Below, piece by piece: positions 51,061 to 62,455 of a DNA stretch of 64,000 nt. The DNA is from Polaromonas sp. P2-4 (GTDB lineage Bacteria > Pseudomonadota > Gammaproteobacteria > Burkholderiales > Burkholderiaceae_C), in contig CP087965.1 of NCBI GenBank assembly GCA_024703855.1, positions 1,682,001 through 1,746,000 of the forward strand, given 5' to 3'. How positions within the stretch are numbered: position 1 is the stretch's first letter; each line of letters begins with the position of its first letter. The notes beneath the pieces were generated by a model. That model did not search any database and was not told the DNA's origin. It saw only the letters and a list, made by a program, of their open reading frames with translations. The position numbers were made by a program, and so were the translations under genes.

Positions 51061-51626
51061 GCAACCGGCAGAGGCCGGGCATTACGCTCAAGGATGTAAT
51101 CCACAAAGGCCGACAAATCCTGGTGCAGCACCGTGCCCGGTGGCAAGCCGTCTGGTTGCCCACCGCCACGGTACTGCGCCGACTTACCGGTCAGCACCAG
51201 ATGCGGCTCGCAACCCGCCGCCGCACCCGCCTGCAGGTCGCGCAACGAGTCACCCGCAGTCGGCACGCCCTTGAGTGGCACGCCAAAACGCGCACCAATC
51301 TGTTCAAACAGGCCCGGCAAGGGTTTGCGGCAGTTGCAACTCTCTTCCGGGCTGTGCGGGCAGTAAAACACCGCATCGATGCGCCCACCGACGGCGGCCA
51401 GCATCTTGTGCATCTTGGCGTGCATGGCGTTGAGCGCCGCCACATCAAACAGCCCGCGCCCCAGGCCCGACTGGTTGGACGCAATCACCACATGCCAGCC
51501 CGCATGGTTGAGGCGCGCAATCGCCTCCAGCGCACCGGGCAGCGGCACCCATTCCTCCGGCGTCTTGACGAAGTCTTCACTGTCGCTGTTGATGGTGCCG
51601 TCGCGGTCGAGGATGACGAGTTTCAT
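51054..51626 (-). CDS. gmhB: D-glycero-beta-D-manno-heptose 1,7-bisphosphate 7-phosphatase
   Basis: HAD phosphatase of the ADP-heptose branch of lipopolysaccharide core synthesis. Intact, 190 residues from the ATG at 51626, which overlaps the stop of the nucleotidyltransferase gene. Motifs: LVILDRDGTINSDSEDFVKT, IASNQSGLGRG, zinc loop CPHSPEESCNCRKP, GVPTAGDSLRDLQAG. The C-terminus ...ARPLPVAL is set by a repeat. Confidence 0.92.
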   Translation of the reverse strand: MKLVILDRDGTINSDSEDFVKTPEEWVPLPGALEAIARLNHAGWHVVIASNQSGLGRGLFDVAALNAMHAKMHKMLAAVGGRIDAVFYCPHSPEESCNCRKPLPGLFEQIGARFGVPLKGVPTAGDSLRDLQAGAAAGCEPHLVLTGKSAQYRGGGQPDGLPPGTVLHQDLSAFVDYILERNARPLPVAL

Positions 51627-52151
51627 ACGCCAGCCTCCTGCGCGCGGCGCTGCGTCCACTGCGTAATGTGTTGAACCGGGTGCTTCGCGGCATCCAGTTG
51701 AGCGATTCGTTCGGTCATGATGGCCAGCTCTATCATTTGGTGCTTGAACAAGGCGCGAACAAAGTCAGCATCTTTGTCGCGGCCCGCGACGCATTTGGAA
51801 ACCGCCAGGTCATGCACCTCGGGGCATATCACTGTGACGTCGCCGATGTAATACAAGGTCTCACGCGTCTGCCAGTCGTCCGGCATCACGGCTGTCTCCG
51901 GGCCTACGCCGTCGGCGTAGTAGCCAAATGTCTGGTCAAAGCTGGACATGGCACCGATGGCGCCGTCAATCAGATCCGCTTTTTCGGGGTGCAGCGCGGG
52001 GTATAAATCCAGTTCGCGCTGATACCAGCAACTCGGCGGGTGCGTGGGGGAAATGCAGCAAGATCGCTTGACTACCCACCACGACAAACGAGTTTTCTTG
52101 CGCAATGGCCGCAGCCGCGCGAAGCACATGCTCGACGTCTGCGCGCTTCAC
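51623..52151 (-). CDS. DUF6036-type nucleotidyltransferase, toxin/AbiEii-like fold (frameshifted)
   Basis: About 175 residues: FVVVGSQAILLHFPHAPAEL (GS motif of the fold), RELDLYPALHPEKADLIDGA, FDQTFGYYADGVGPETAVMP, DLAVSKCVAGRDKDADFVRA. DUF6036 proteins are nucleotidyltransferases often encoded beside a small partner, like the AbiE and related toxin-antitoxin pairs. Frame break near 52030. Overlaps the partner gene (52148) and gmhB (51626), so it sits inside a housekeeping operon. Target and activity are unknown. Confidence 0.7.
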
Positions 52152-52468
52152 GCCGTCATCCTTGCCTGGCGCAACAGTTGCGCCCTTTCGGCCTGCGTAA
52201 TCAGCACGGACATGGGCGAGGTGCTGCGCAACACCGTGGCGTGATCGGTGTCAGCACACACCGCGTTTGCGAGGGTGTCCACCGACGCGTGCAGCAACCC
52301 TTCCCATTCATCCCAATAAACGTCAGATTGTGTCGGGCCAGACCGACTGCGCCAGCGCGCCAGCTGCGCTTGCACTTCGCCCACACGTTCGGGCTGCTCG
52401 CGCAAACGCTGTACCGCCAGCTGATGCGCCTGGGCGACAAAGTGGTCGATTTGCTGCTGACGGTTCAT
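52148..52468 (-). CDS. Small helical protein partnered with the DUF6036 nucleotidyltransferase
   Basis: 106 residues, predicted all-helical (DHFVAQAHQLAVQRLREQPE, LTQAERAQLLRQARMTA-like C-terminus), no membrane segment. I do not recognise a named family. Its stop overlaps the start of the nucleotidyltransferase gene (ATGA), the layout of an antitoxin-toxin pair, and it begins 23 bp after the glyS stop. The antitoxin role is an inference from position and size. Confidence 0.6.
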   Translation of the reverse strand: MNRQQQIDHFVAQAHQLAVQRLREQPERVGEVQAQLARWRSRSGPTQSDVYWDEWEGLLHASVDTLANAVCADTDHATVLRSTSPMSVLITQAERAQLLRQARMTA

Positions 52469-52491
52469 GCGCTGATTATGGTGACTTGCGC

Positions 52492-54603
52492 TCAGCTTGC
52501 CAATTTCGACAAATCCGCCACGCGGTTCATCGCCTGGTGCAGCGTGGCCAGCAGACCCAGACGGTTGGCGCGCAGGGCCAGGTCTTCGGCGTTGACCATC
52601 ACGCCATCAAAGAACGCATCGACCGGCGCCTTGAGTGCCGCCAGGGCTTGCAATGAGGCCGCGTAGTCGCCAGCCGTGAAAGCGGCATCGGCTTTGGGGG
52701 CGACGGACTGCAAGGCCTCGGCCAGCGCCTTTTCGGCAGCCTCTTGCAGCAGGGCCTCGTTGATGCGGGCTTCCACCGCACCTTCAGCCTTTTTGAGAAT
52801 GTTGCCGACGCGCTTGTTGGCGGCGGCGAGAGCCGGGGCTTCAGGCAGCGCGGCGAAGGCGCGCACGGCGGCGAGGCGTTTGGCCACATCACCCAGGCGC
52901 TCTGGGCGCAGGGCCAGCACGGCATCAACTTCCTGCGCGCTGTAGCCTTGCTCACGCAGGCTGCCAGAGAAGCGGTCGTAAATGAAATCTGCCAAGGCCT
53001 GTGAAGCATCCTGAATCTTGTCGCCAAATACTTGACCGGCACCGGTGACCAACGCAGTCAGCCCCAGCGGCAGGTCTTTCTCAACCAGCATGCGAATCAC
53101 CCCAAGTGCATGACGGCGCAGTGCAAACGGGTCTTTGTCGCCGGAAGGCAGGTTGCCGATGCCGAACATGCCGACCAGGGTTTCCAGCTTGTCGGCAATC
53201 GCCACCACCAAGCCCGTCGTGCTGCGCGGCAGTTCGTCGCCAGCAAAGCGGGGTTTGTAGTGGTCTTCAATCGCGTCGGCCACATCGGTTGGGAGCCCGT
53301 CGTTCAAGGCGTAATACCGGCCCATCGTGCCTTGCAGCTCGGGGAACTCGCCGACCATGTCGGTGACCAGATCGGTCTTGGCAAGCTGCGCCGCCTGATC
53401 GGCCTTTTGTGCCAGCACATCGTCGCCGAGTTGTTGGCCAATCGCTTTGGCTATTTGCCGCACACGCTCAGCACGCTCACCTTGCGTACCCAGTTTGTTG
53501 TGATAAACCACTTTGCCCAGGCCCTCAACGCGGGAAGCCAGCGTCTTCTTGCGGTCCTGGTCAAAAAGAACTTGGCATCGGCCAGGCGCGGGCGCACCAC
53601 GCGTTCGTTGCCGCCAATCACGGCACTCGCATCCTCAGGGCTGATGTTGCTGACCACAAGGAATTTGTTGGTCAACTTGCCGGAGGTATCCAACAGCGGA
53701 AAGTACTTCTGGTTGGCCTTCATCGTCAGGATCAGGCACTCCTGCGGCACGCCCAGAAACTCTTTCTCGAATTCGCAGACCAGCACGTTGGGCCGCTCGA
53801 CCAGTGCCGTCACTTCGTCGAGCAGGGCGTCATCGTCAATCGCTTTCACGCCGCCACCCACCTGGGCAGCCGCTGCCGCCAGTTGGCGAACGATTTCGGC
53901 GCGGCGTTCGGCAAAGCTGGCGATCACGGCGCCGTCTTGTTGCAGCGCGCTGGCGTAGCTGTCGGCGTCTTTCAAAATCACCGGATCCACCAAGGCCTCA
54001 AAGCGGTGACCCTGCGTGCTGTTGCCCGCCTTCAGGCCAAGCGCCTCGATGGCGACCACATCGCCGCCGTGCAACGCAAACCAACCCATGCGCAGGACGC
54101 ACAAACTTCACATCGCTCCAGCCGTCGGCCAGCTGGTAGGTCATGACTTTGGGAATAGGCAGCTTGGCAATGGCTTCGAGCAGGGCTTTTGCAGACCCTC
54201 GGCCAGCGTGGCGCCTGTGACGGTGCTGTCGTAGAACAGCGCTTCAGCCTTGCCGTCAGGCGCGCTTGAGGCCAGCCACGGCGGAGGCATCGGCGCCCAG
54301 CGCCTGCAGCTTTTTCAGCAAGGCCGGCGTGGCATTGCCGGACGCATCCAGCCCCACGCTCACGGGCATGAGCTTTTGCGAAACTTTTTTGTCATCCGCG
54401 GTTGCAGAAACCTTGGGCACATGTACCGCCAACCGTCGAGGTGATGCAAATGCTGTGGTACGCGCAAATTCATTGCGATCAACAAGCCCTTGCTGCTCAA
54501 GACTCACAACAATCAATTCGGCAAACGCCTCGCCCAATTTTTTCAGCGCCTTGGGCGGCAGCTCTTCCACAAACAATTCAACCAGCAGGTTTTTCGTCGT
54601 CAT
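52492..54603 (-). CDS. glyS: Glycyl-tRNA synthetase beta subunit (frameshifted)
   Basis: tRNA-binding subunit of the alpha2-beta2 glycyl-tRNA synthetase; essential. Start ATG 54603 ([20 protein letters not shown]). Family blocks: [93 protein letters not shown]. Frame breaks lie near 54260, 54190, 54100 and 53570; about 704 residues joined. Because the gene cannot be dispensed with, these breaks argue for sequence error. Confidence 0.95.
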
Positions 54604-54605
54604 TC

Positions 54606-55509
54606 TTAGGCTGCCTTCTTCGTCATCTGTTCCACCCACTCGCGCGGCGCCATCGGGAAACCCAGGCGCTCGCGGCTTTCGTAGTAGCTTTGCGCCACGG
54701 CGCGCGCCAGGTTGCGGATGCGGCCGATGTAGGCGGCTCGCTCGGTCACGCTGATCGCACCGCGCGTCCAGCAGGTTAAAACTGTGCGCAGCTTTCAGCA
54801 CCTGCTCGTAGGCCGGCAAGGCCAGCTGCGCCTCAATCAAATGCTTGGCCTGCTTCTCATGCGCCGTGAAGGCGGTGAACAGAAAGTCGGCATCGCTGTG
54901 CTCAAAGTTGTAGGTGGACTGCTCCACCTCGTTTTGTTTGTACACGTCGCCGTAGCTGAGGCCGTCGGTCCAAGTCAGGTTGTAGACGTTGTCCACGCCC
55001 TGCAAATACATGGCCAGACGCTCCAGGCCGTAGGTGATCTCGCCGGTGATCGGCTTGCAGTCAATGCCGCCGACCTGCTGAAAGTAGGTGAACTGCGTGA
55101 CTTCCATGCCGTTGAGCCAGACCTCCCAGCCCAGGCCCCAGGCACCTAGCGTGGGGTTTTCCCAGTCGTCTTCGACAAAGCGGATGTCGTTTTTCTTCAA
55201 ATCAAACCCCAGCGCTTCGAGCGAGCCGAGGTAGAGCTCCAGAATGTTGGCCGGTGCGGGTTTCAGCACCACCTGGTACTGGTAGTAGTGCTGCAGGCGA
55301 TTCGGGTTTTCGCCGTAGCGGCCGTCTTTCGGGCGGCGGCTCGGCTGCACATAGGCGGCCTTCCAGGGCTCGGGGCCCAGCGCTCTTAAAAACGTAGCAG
55401 TGTGTGAAGTCCCGGCGCCGACCTCCATGTCATAAGGCTGCAACAGCGCGCAGCCTTGCTCAGCCCAATAGGACTGCAGCTTCAAAATAATTTGCTGAAA
55501 AGTGAGCAT
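54606..55509 (-). CDS. glyQ: Glycyl-tRNA synthetase alpha subunit (frameshifted)
   Basis: Catalytic class II subunit. Start ATG 55509 ([20 protein letters not shown]). Motifs: [77 protein letters not shown]. Frame break near 54765; the natural end reads [20 protein letters not shown], stop 54606. About 300 residues. Two bases separate it from glyS. Confidence 0.95.
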
Positions 55510-55591
55510 AGGAATGGGTTGAAAGCAAAAGCGCGGCGCCTGTTTCAGCGCCGTGGGCAGCGACACCTGCAGGCGGCAATCGCAAAACCGT

Positions 55592-56564
55592 TCATTTTAC
55601 GCGGCGGTGACTGGGGGCCGGGGCAGGTGCTTTCTTGCTCAGCACTTGATCAGCTGGGGTCTCCCACGGTGGTGCGGCCCGGAAAGCCTCGACAAGAAAG
55701 TCCACCATGACCCTGACCTTGGCGCTCAAGTGGCGGCGGCTGGGGTAGACCGCCAGCACATCGATGTCGGGCATGCGGTAGCCGGGCAGCAGGGACACCA
55801 GCCGCCCCTCCCGCAAATCGTGCCCAATAAGGAAAGTCGGCTGCCAGATGACGCCCTGCCCGGCGATGGCCGCGGCGCGGGCCGTGTCGCCATTGTTGGT
55901 GTGCATCACGCAATTCACCTTCACGGCATGGGGCCGGCCTTCAGCATCGACAAAATGCCACTCATCGGCGGTAGCCGCATAGGTGTAGCCAATACAGCGG
56001 TGGGCCACCAGATCGGCGGGTGTTTTCGGATGGCCATACGCTTCAAGATAGGCGGGAGAGGCGCAGGGTATGTTTCTGGAGGTCGCCAGTTTGCGCGCCG
56101 CATGGGTGGTCGACCCGGCGCGCGAGATGCGGACGGCCAGGTCATAGCCCTCCTCGACGATGTCAACCACCCGGTCGCTCAGGGCAATATCGAGCTCAAC
56201 GTCGGGGTAGCGCTGCATGAAGCGCGGCCACAGCGGGGCCAGGTGCAACACGCCAAAGCTTAGCGGCGCATTGATCCGCAAACGCCCGCGGGGTTGCAGG
56301 GATGCCGATGACGCCATCGCCTCTGCCTCGGCGACCTCTTCCAGGATGGACTTGCTGCGCTCGTACAGCGCTTCACCGCTTTCCGTCATCGAAAGCTTGC
56401 GCTGAACTGCGGTTCAGCAGGCGGGTGCCGAGATGGGCTTCGAGTTCATTCACATAGCGCGTGACATTGGCCGGTGAGGTGTCCAGCGCATCGGCCGCCT
56501 GCGTAAAACTGCCCCGGCTCACTACCGACGCAAACACCTCAAAAGCACGTAAGCGGTCCATCAA
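55592..56564 (-). CDS. LysR-family transcriptional regulator (frameshifted)
   Basis: N-terminal winged [23 protein letters not shown], then [21 protein letters not shown]-terminal substrate domain of the CrgA-like group ([45 protein letters not shown]). Frame break near 56405 just after the HTH; about 320 residues. Divergent from the SDR gene across 146 bp with an inverted AT-rich motif, so it probably controls that gene and itself. Confidence 0.88.
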
Positions 56565-56570
56565 AGCCTC

Positions 56571-56597
56571 TTTAATTCATAAAAGCTGAATGATTAA
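56571..56597. promoter_or_regulatory. Candidate LysR-type binding site between lysR and the SDR gene
   Basis: TTAATTCAT, 8-base spacer AAAAGCTG, then AATGATTAA: an imperfect AT-rich inverted repeat close to the divergent LysR start, where autoregulatory sites usually lie. Confidence 0.45.
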
Positions 56598-56710
56598 AAC
56601 ACTTTTTAGGCCTTATTCCAACAGAAGATGAATCGTACATTGGCTTCATCGGCTGGCACATCGGGCTAACCGATTCCGAAGCCCCCATCTCTCAAACCAA
56701 GGAATTCATC

Positions 56711-57460
56711 ATGAAACGCTTCGACAACAAAACCATCCTCGTCACCGGCGGCAACAGCGGCATTGGCCTGGCCACCGCGCTGGAATTTGCCAAACAGGGC
56801 GCTCGCGTCATCGTCACCGGCCGGGATCAGGCGACGCTGGACCTGGCCAAAGCGCAACTGGGCACCAATGCCATCGCCCTGCGCAATGACGCCGGCGACA
56901 TTCAGGCCGCCAAAGCCCTGGCGGCCAGCCTGAAGGCGCAAGGCATCACGCTGGATGCCCTGTTCATCAACGCTGGCGTGGCCAAGTTTGCGCCGCTCGA
57001 AGGCGTCGACGAAGACCTGTGGGACCAGACCTTCAACACCAACGTGAAGGGGGCGTATTTTGCAATCCAGGCCTTGTCGCCGCTGTTCAACCCGGGCGCA
57101 GCCATCGTGCTCAATGGCTCGATCAACGCCCACATCGGCATGCCGAACTCAAGCGTGTATGCGGCCAGCAAGGCGGCGCTGATTTCGCTGGCCAAAACCT
57201 TGTCATCGGAACTGATTGGCCGCGGTATACGGGTCAACGTGGTCAGCCCGGGGCCCGTAAAGACGCCGCTCTATGGGCGTTTGGGCGTGACTGCTGACCA
57301 GCTGGACGCCCTGGCTACGGGTATTCAGGCACAAATACCGCTGAAACGCTTTGGCACGCCTGACGAGGTGGCCAGTGCCGTCGTGTACTTGTCGTCGCCG
57401 GAAGCGGCCTTTATCGTCGGCACCGAATTGATTGTCGACGGCGGCATGAGCCAGCTGTAA
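56711..57460 (+). CDS. SDR-family NAD(P)-dependent oxidoreductase
   Basis: Classical short-chain dehydrogenase, 249 residues, intact. Cofactor motif VTGGNSGIG, structural FINAGVAKF (NAG), catalytic Ser in NGSINAHIG, YxxxK in SSVYAASKAALIS, and C-terminal VGTELIVDGGMSQL. Basic residue in IVTGRDQ after the glycine loop leans towards NADP. Divergent from the LysR gene. Substrate unknown; members in this arrangement often reduce ketones or quinones. Confidence 0.88.
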   Translation: MKRFDNKTILVTGGNSGIGLATALEFAKQGARVIVTGRDQATLDLAKAQLGTNAIALRNDAGDIQAAKALAASLKAQGITLDALFINAGVAKFAPLEGVDEDLWDQTFNTNVKGAYFAIQALSPLFNPGAAIVLNGSINAHIGMPNSSVYAASKAALISLAKTLSSELIGRGIRVNVVSPGPVKTPLYGRLGVTADQLDALATGIQAQIPLKRFGTPDEVASAVVYLSSPEAAFIVGTELIVDGGMSQL

Positions 57461-57468
57461 ATGACAAA

Positions 57469-57502
57469 CGCCCCACGATGCGGTGCCGGCATCGTGGGGC
57501 GC
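57469..57502. terminator. Bidirectional hairpin terminator between the SDR and asparaginase genes
   Basis: GCCCCACGATGC, 7-base loop, GCATCGTGGGGC: perfect 12-bp arms between two converging genes. No long T run on either strand, so termination may need Rho or be partial. Confidence 0.65.
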
Positions 57503-57538
57503 GCTGGCTCAAATGAGCCGTTTCATTCTTTCAGCGTC

Positions 57539-58634
<1,096 letters not shown>

Positions 58635-58740
58635 TCATTGAATGTTGGCCACTGCGGCACAGCCACCTTGGATGCCTGTGCCTCAAAGGTGGCTCATCGT
58701 AGCCATGCCATTCGCGCGTGGCGATGCATAATTCGGCGCA

Positions 58741-58763
58741 GGGTGTGACTAAAACTCACACCC
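58741..58763. promoter_or_regulatory. Perfect inverted repeat in the ansB/lysR divergent promoter
   Basis: GGGTGTGA, 7-base spacer, TCACACCC. Perfect 8-bp arms, 131 bp upstream of ansB and 81 bp upstream of the LysR start; a good candidate operator. Confidence 0.55.
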
Positions 58764-58843
58764 CAAAAACGAGACCAAACAACACCAACACGCCGCAGCA
58801 CCACTTTGAAGCGTCTTGGCGGTGCGGTCCTTCACGCATTGAC

Positions 58844-59760
58844 ATGAACCTCAGGCAACTCGAAGTCTTTCAGGCCGTGATGCAGACCGGCAATATGAGT
58901 GCTGCTGCCCGCCTGATTTGCATCACACCCTCGGCGGTGAGTAAAACCATCTCACACACCGAACTGCAACTGGGCTACAAGCTGTTCACCCGGGGCAAGG
59001 GCACGCTGGCCCCGACGCCGGAGGCCCAGGTGCTGTTTGAGGAGTCCACGCTGATCCACCGCAAACTGGACGAACTCAAACGCATCGCGCTTAACCTGCG
59101 CCAGGTCGATGGCGGCCAGGTGCGGCTGGCAGCCATTCCGTCGATTTGCCACGAATTTTTACCGCTGGTGCTGGAAAAACATTTGGCGCGCTACCCGCGT
59201 GTCAGCGTGGAGGTGCGCACCCTGCACCAGGACCAGATGGTGCAAGCGCTGCTCACACGCAGCGTGGACTTTGCCTTGGGCTACTACGAGCACCCACACC
59301 CGCTGCTGACGAACACCCGACTGGTGAGCGGGCCGCTGTATCTGGTCGTGACGCGGGAAATTTGGCAGCGGGCCGTGCGTGCGCGGAGCAAAAACCCGAT
59401 GTCTTTTCTGGCCAGCATGCCGCTGATACGGCTGGTGGGCGAGGACCCCATGTGCCAGTCGATTGACGAGCTGGCCCGGCATTTGGGCTTAACCAGCCTG
59501 AATCCAACGCAAGGCCTGCAGGTGCACACCTCCCGGCTGGCGCTGGAGTTGGTCAAACGCGGCATGGGCTGGACGGTCGTTGATTTCTTGACCGCCAGCA
59601 ACCTGGATTCATCCTCCGTCACGGCGGTGCCTTTGCATGACTTCGCACAGGTGCCGTTGCAGATGTATTTTGCAACCAGCACCCCCCAGGCCAGGCCGCC
59701 AAGCGCATGCTGGACATGCTGCCGGACTTGCTGCACCGCGTGATGGCGTCCAGCCATTAG
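58844..59760 (+). CDS. LysR-family transcriptional regulator (frameshifted at the 3' end)
   Basis: ATG at 58844 (MNLRQLEVFQAVMQTGNMSA); the open frame upstream to 58718 looks non-coding. HTH AARLICITPSAVSKTISHTE. Substrate-binding domain VDGGQVRLAAIPSICHEFLP, SVDFALGYYEHPHPLLTNTR. Frame break near 59690; the natural C-terminus AKRMLDMLPDLLHRVMASSH stops at 59760. About 305 residues. Divergent from the asparaginase gene, which it probably regulates. Confidence 0.87.
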
Positions 59761-59783
59761 GGCCGGAAAAGGTCCGGAAAGAC

Positions 59784-61436
59784 TCAACGGCGCCGCACCA
59801 GAAGTGCCAGGCCCGCCACCGCCAAGCCGAGCGCCAACAGCGGCCACAAGCCATAGCGCGCCACCCACCAGGCGTAAGGCGTGATGCCGCTGCGGCCTTC
59901 CACCTCACCGACCAGCGCACCGCGTGTGTGGCGGTCCAGGGCGTGCGTCACCTGAGCATGGTGATCAATGATGACGGTGGCGCCGGTGTTGGTGGCGCGA
60001 ATCATGGGGCGGTCAAACTCCAGCGCGCATGCGCGAGATGTGCAGATGCTGGTCAATCGCCACGGTGTTGCCAAACCAGCCGATGTTGCTGAGGTTGACA
60101 AAGATGGTGGGGGCCTGCGCCGGGTCCACAAAACACGCGCCCAGCTCTTCGCCAAACAGGTCTTCGTAGCAGATGTTGGGGGCCAGCCGCTGACCCCGCC
60201 AGTCGAACGAAGCCTGCCCGACTGCGCTGCGGTTGAAGTCGCCCAGCGGGATGTGCATCAGGTTGGTAAACCACCTGAAACCGGTCGGGATGAACTCGCC
60301 AAACGGCACCAGATGGTGCTTGTCGTAACGATAAGCCCCGCTGGTGCCAGGCGATAAAGCAGGGCTTGAGCCCGACCACCGAGTTGGCGTAGCCCGTCTG
60401 GAAACTGCCCAGCGGCATGCCGATCAGCGCGGCTTGCTGCCCGCTGGCAAAACGGGACTGCAAAGCCTGCCAATAGCCGTCGGGCAGTTGCTGCGGCAGC
60501 AGGGGAATGGCAGTTTCGGGCGCGACCACCAGCGCGGTTTTGACGTCACGCAGTTGCTCGCCGTACCAGCGCAGTGCCGTGATCACGCCGGTGCCCGTCT
60601 CAAATTTTTCGTTTTGCGGAATATTGCCTTGCAACAGCGTCACCGACAAGGCCTCGGGAGGTGCCGGATAGTCTTTGATGTGGAAGGTGCTTTGTGGCAA
60701 CCAGGTTACGGCAACACCTAGAAAAACCAGGCACAGTGCTGTCAGCCAGCGGGTTTTGGGTGCGCGCAAGGACATGGCCAGCCAGGCCGCCACCAGCGCG
60801 GCCAAAAAGCTCAAGCCATGCACACCCACCCAGGCCGCCAGCGGCCTGGCCCAGCTGTCTACATGGGCGTAGCCGCCCTCGCCCCAGGGGAACCCGGTGA
60901 AAAACTTGACGCGGGCCAGCTCGGCCAGCAACCAGAGCGCCGCAAAAACAATAGCACGTCGCGCATGTCCAACGGGGGCCAGCGCCACAAACAAGCCACA
61001 AGCCGCGGCGTAGTACAGCGCCAGAAAAGCCGCGAGCAACACAATGGCCAGCACGGTGAGCGGCGCAGCCAGCCCACCGTAATCGTGCATGGAAATAAAC
61101 AGCCACCAGAAGGTGCTGCACAACATGGCCGTGGCAAACAGCCCGCCCAGCCAGGCGGCGCGTCCAGGAGCGGCTGCCGTCCAGTTGCGCGGCCAGCAGC
61201 ACCAGCGCCAGCACTTGCAGCCAGCCCACAGGCTGGCCCTGGCTAAAGCCCAACGCAGAACCGAAGGCAAAAGGCCACGCCATGCTGGCAGCATGGGCGC
61301 CGCCAGCTATCAAAACAATAGCAATCTGCAACAGCGAGAAGCGTTTGCGCGACATCGGATGACCGATGTGCTCCAGCAAGGCAGGCAGCGTGAGCTGCGT
61401 GGGCAGCATGCTGTGGACCTTCTCCTCCCGCTTCAT
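59784..61436 (-). CDS. lnt: Apolipoprotein N-acyltransferase (frameshifted)
   Basis: Acylates the N-terminal Cys of lipoproteins at the inner membrane. N-terminal membrane helices, then a nitrilase-like domain with the triad Glu in [20 protein letters not shown], Lys in [14 protein letters not shown] and Cys in [12 protein letters not shown]. Frame breaks lie near 61170, 60350 and 60025. Start uncertain among 61436, 61409 and 61355. About 530-550 residues. Immediately downstream of corC, the standard order. Essential in most proteobacteria. Confidence 0.92.
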
Positions 61437-61459
61437 CTGGCCACCATCATCACAAAGGA

Positions 61460-62328
61460 TCAGGCGCTGGCCGCGACTGGGGAGACTTTGAACCAGCGCA
61501 CGGCACCGCCTTTGGTGTGCAGCACGGTGAACTGCAAGCCAGCCAGTGCGTGATGTTCGCCGCGCTTGGGCACATGGCCCATCTCATGGGCGACCAGGCC
61601 GCCAATGGTGTCAAAGTCGGCATCCAGCAGCGTCACGCCAAAGGCTTCGCCCACACGCTCAATCGAGGTGTCGCCACTGACCCGGTAGGTGTGGTCGGCC
61701 AGGCCAAAAATATCACCTTCGTCCTCGGCGATGTCGAACTCATCCTCAATCTCGCCGACGATCTGCTCCAGCACGTCTTCAATGGTGATGAGACCCGCCA
61801 CGCGGCCAAACTCGTCGATGACGATGGCCAGGTGGTTGCGGTTGCCGCGGAAATCGCGCAGCAATTCGTTCAGCCCCTTGCTTTCGGGCACAAACACCGC
61901 CGGTCGCAGCAGCGCCTTGATGTTGAGCTCGGGGGCGCGCTGCAGCTTGAGCAAGTCCTTGGCCATCAGGATGCCCAGGATGTTTTCTTTTCGCCTTCGT
62001 AAACCGGAAAGCGCGAGTGGGCGGTGTCGATCACCAGGTGCAGCAGCTCGTCAAACGGCGCATCGATGTTGATCACATCCATGCGCGGGGCGGCCACCAT
62101 CACGTCACCGGCCGTCATGTCGGCCATGCGGATCACGCCTTCGAGCATCTCGCGGCTCTGGGCCCCGATGACTTCGTTGTCCTGGGCTTCCACCAGGGTT
62201 TCGATCAGCTCATCTTTGGAATCAGGCCCCGGATGGAGCATTTCAGCCAGTTTTTGCAAAAAACCGCGCTTGTCTTGCGGCTTGGGTTCTTGCGACCTGA
62301 AAGAGCGACTGGGGGGAATGTCGGACAC
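61460..62328 (-). CDS. corC: CorC/HlyC-family CBS protein (magnesium/cobalt efflux-linked; frameshifted)
   Basis: GTG start at 62328 (VSDIPPSRSFRSQEPKPQDK). Two CBS domains (DVMVAAPRMDVINIDAPFDE; VFVPESKGLNELLRDFRGN with IVIDEFGRVAGLITIEDVLE) and the C-terminal CorC_HlyC domain (TYRVSGDTSIERVGEAFGVT). Frame break near 61985, where GAAAAAGAAAAC is expected. About 290 residues. Role in Mg/Co homeostasis; upstream of lnt. Confidence 0.9.
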
Positions 62329-62363
62329 GGAGGGTGTTCGGTAGTTGTGAAGCCGCCTAGGAT

Positions 62364-62412
62364 AGCGCAATTTCCCGGCATCCGGCTTCGCCATATTCCG
62401 GGAAATTGCGCT
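62364..62412. terminator. Strong hairpin between the sulfatase and corC genes
   Basis: AGCGCAATTTCCCGG and its exact complement (15 bp each) around a 19-base loop. It lies 44 bp after the sulfatase stop on the minus strand. No T run follows, so it may be a transcript stabiliser or small mobile repeat rather than an intrinsic terminator. Confidence 0.5.
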
Positions 62413-62455
62413 TTGCGCGTATCAACTACGCCCCCTTGCCCCCGCCAAGAGGAGG

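Noticed and set aside
61295..61322. Fifth GCTA-type repeat in the lnt 5' end
   Set aside because: AGCTATCAAAACAATAGC fits one half of the repeat, but the encoded peptide is plausible ordinary Lnt sequence and the GGGCAGG half is missing.
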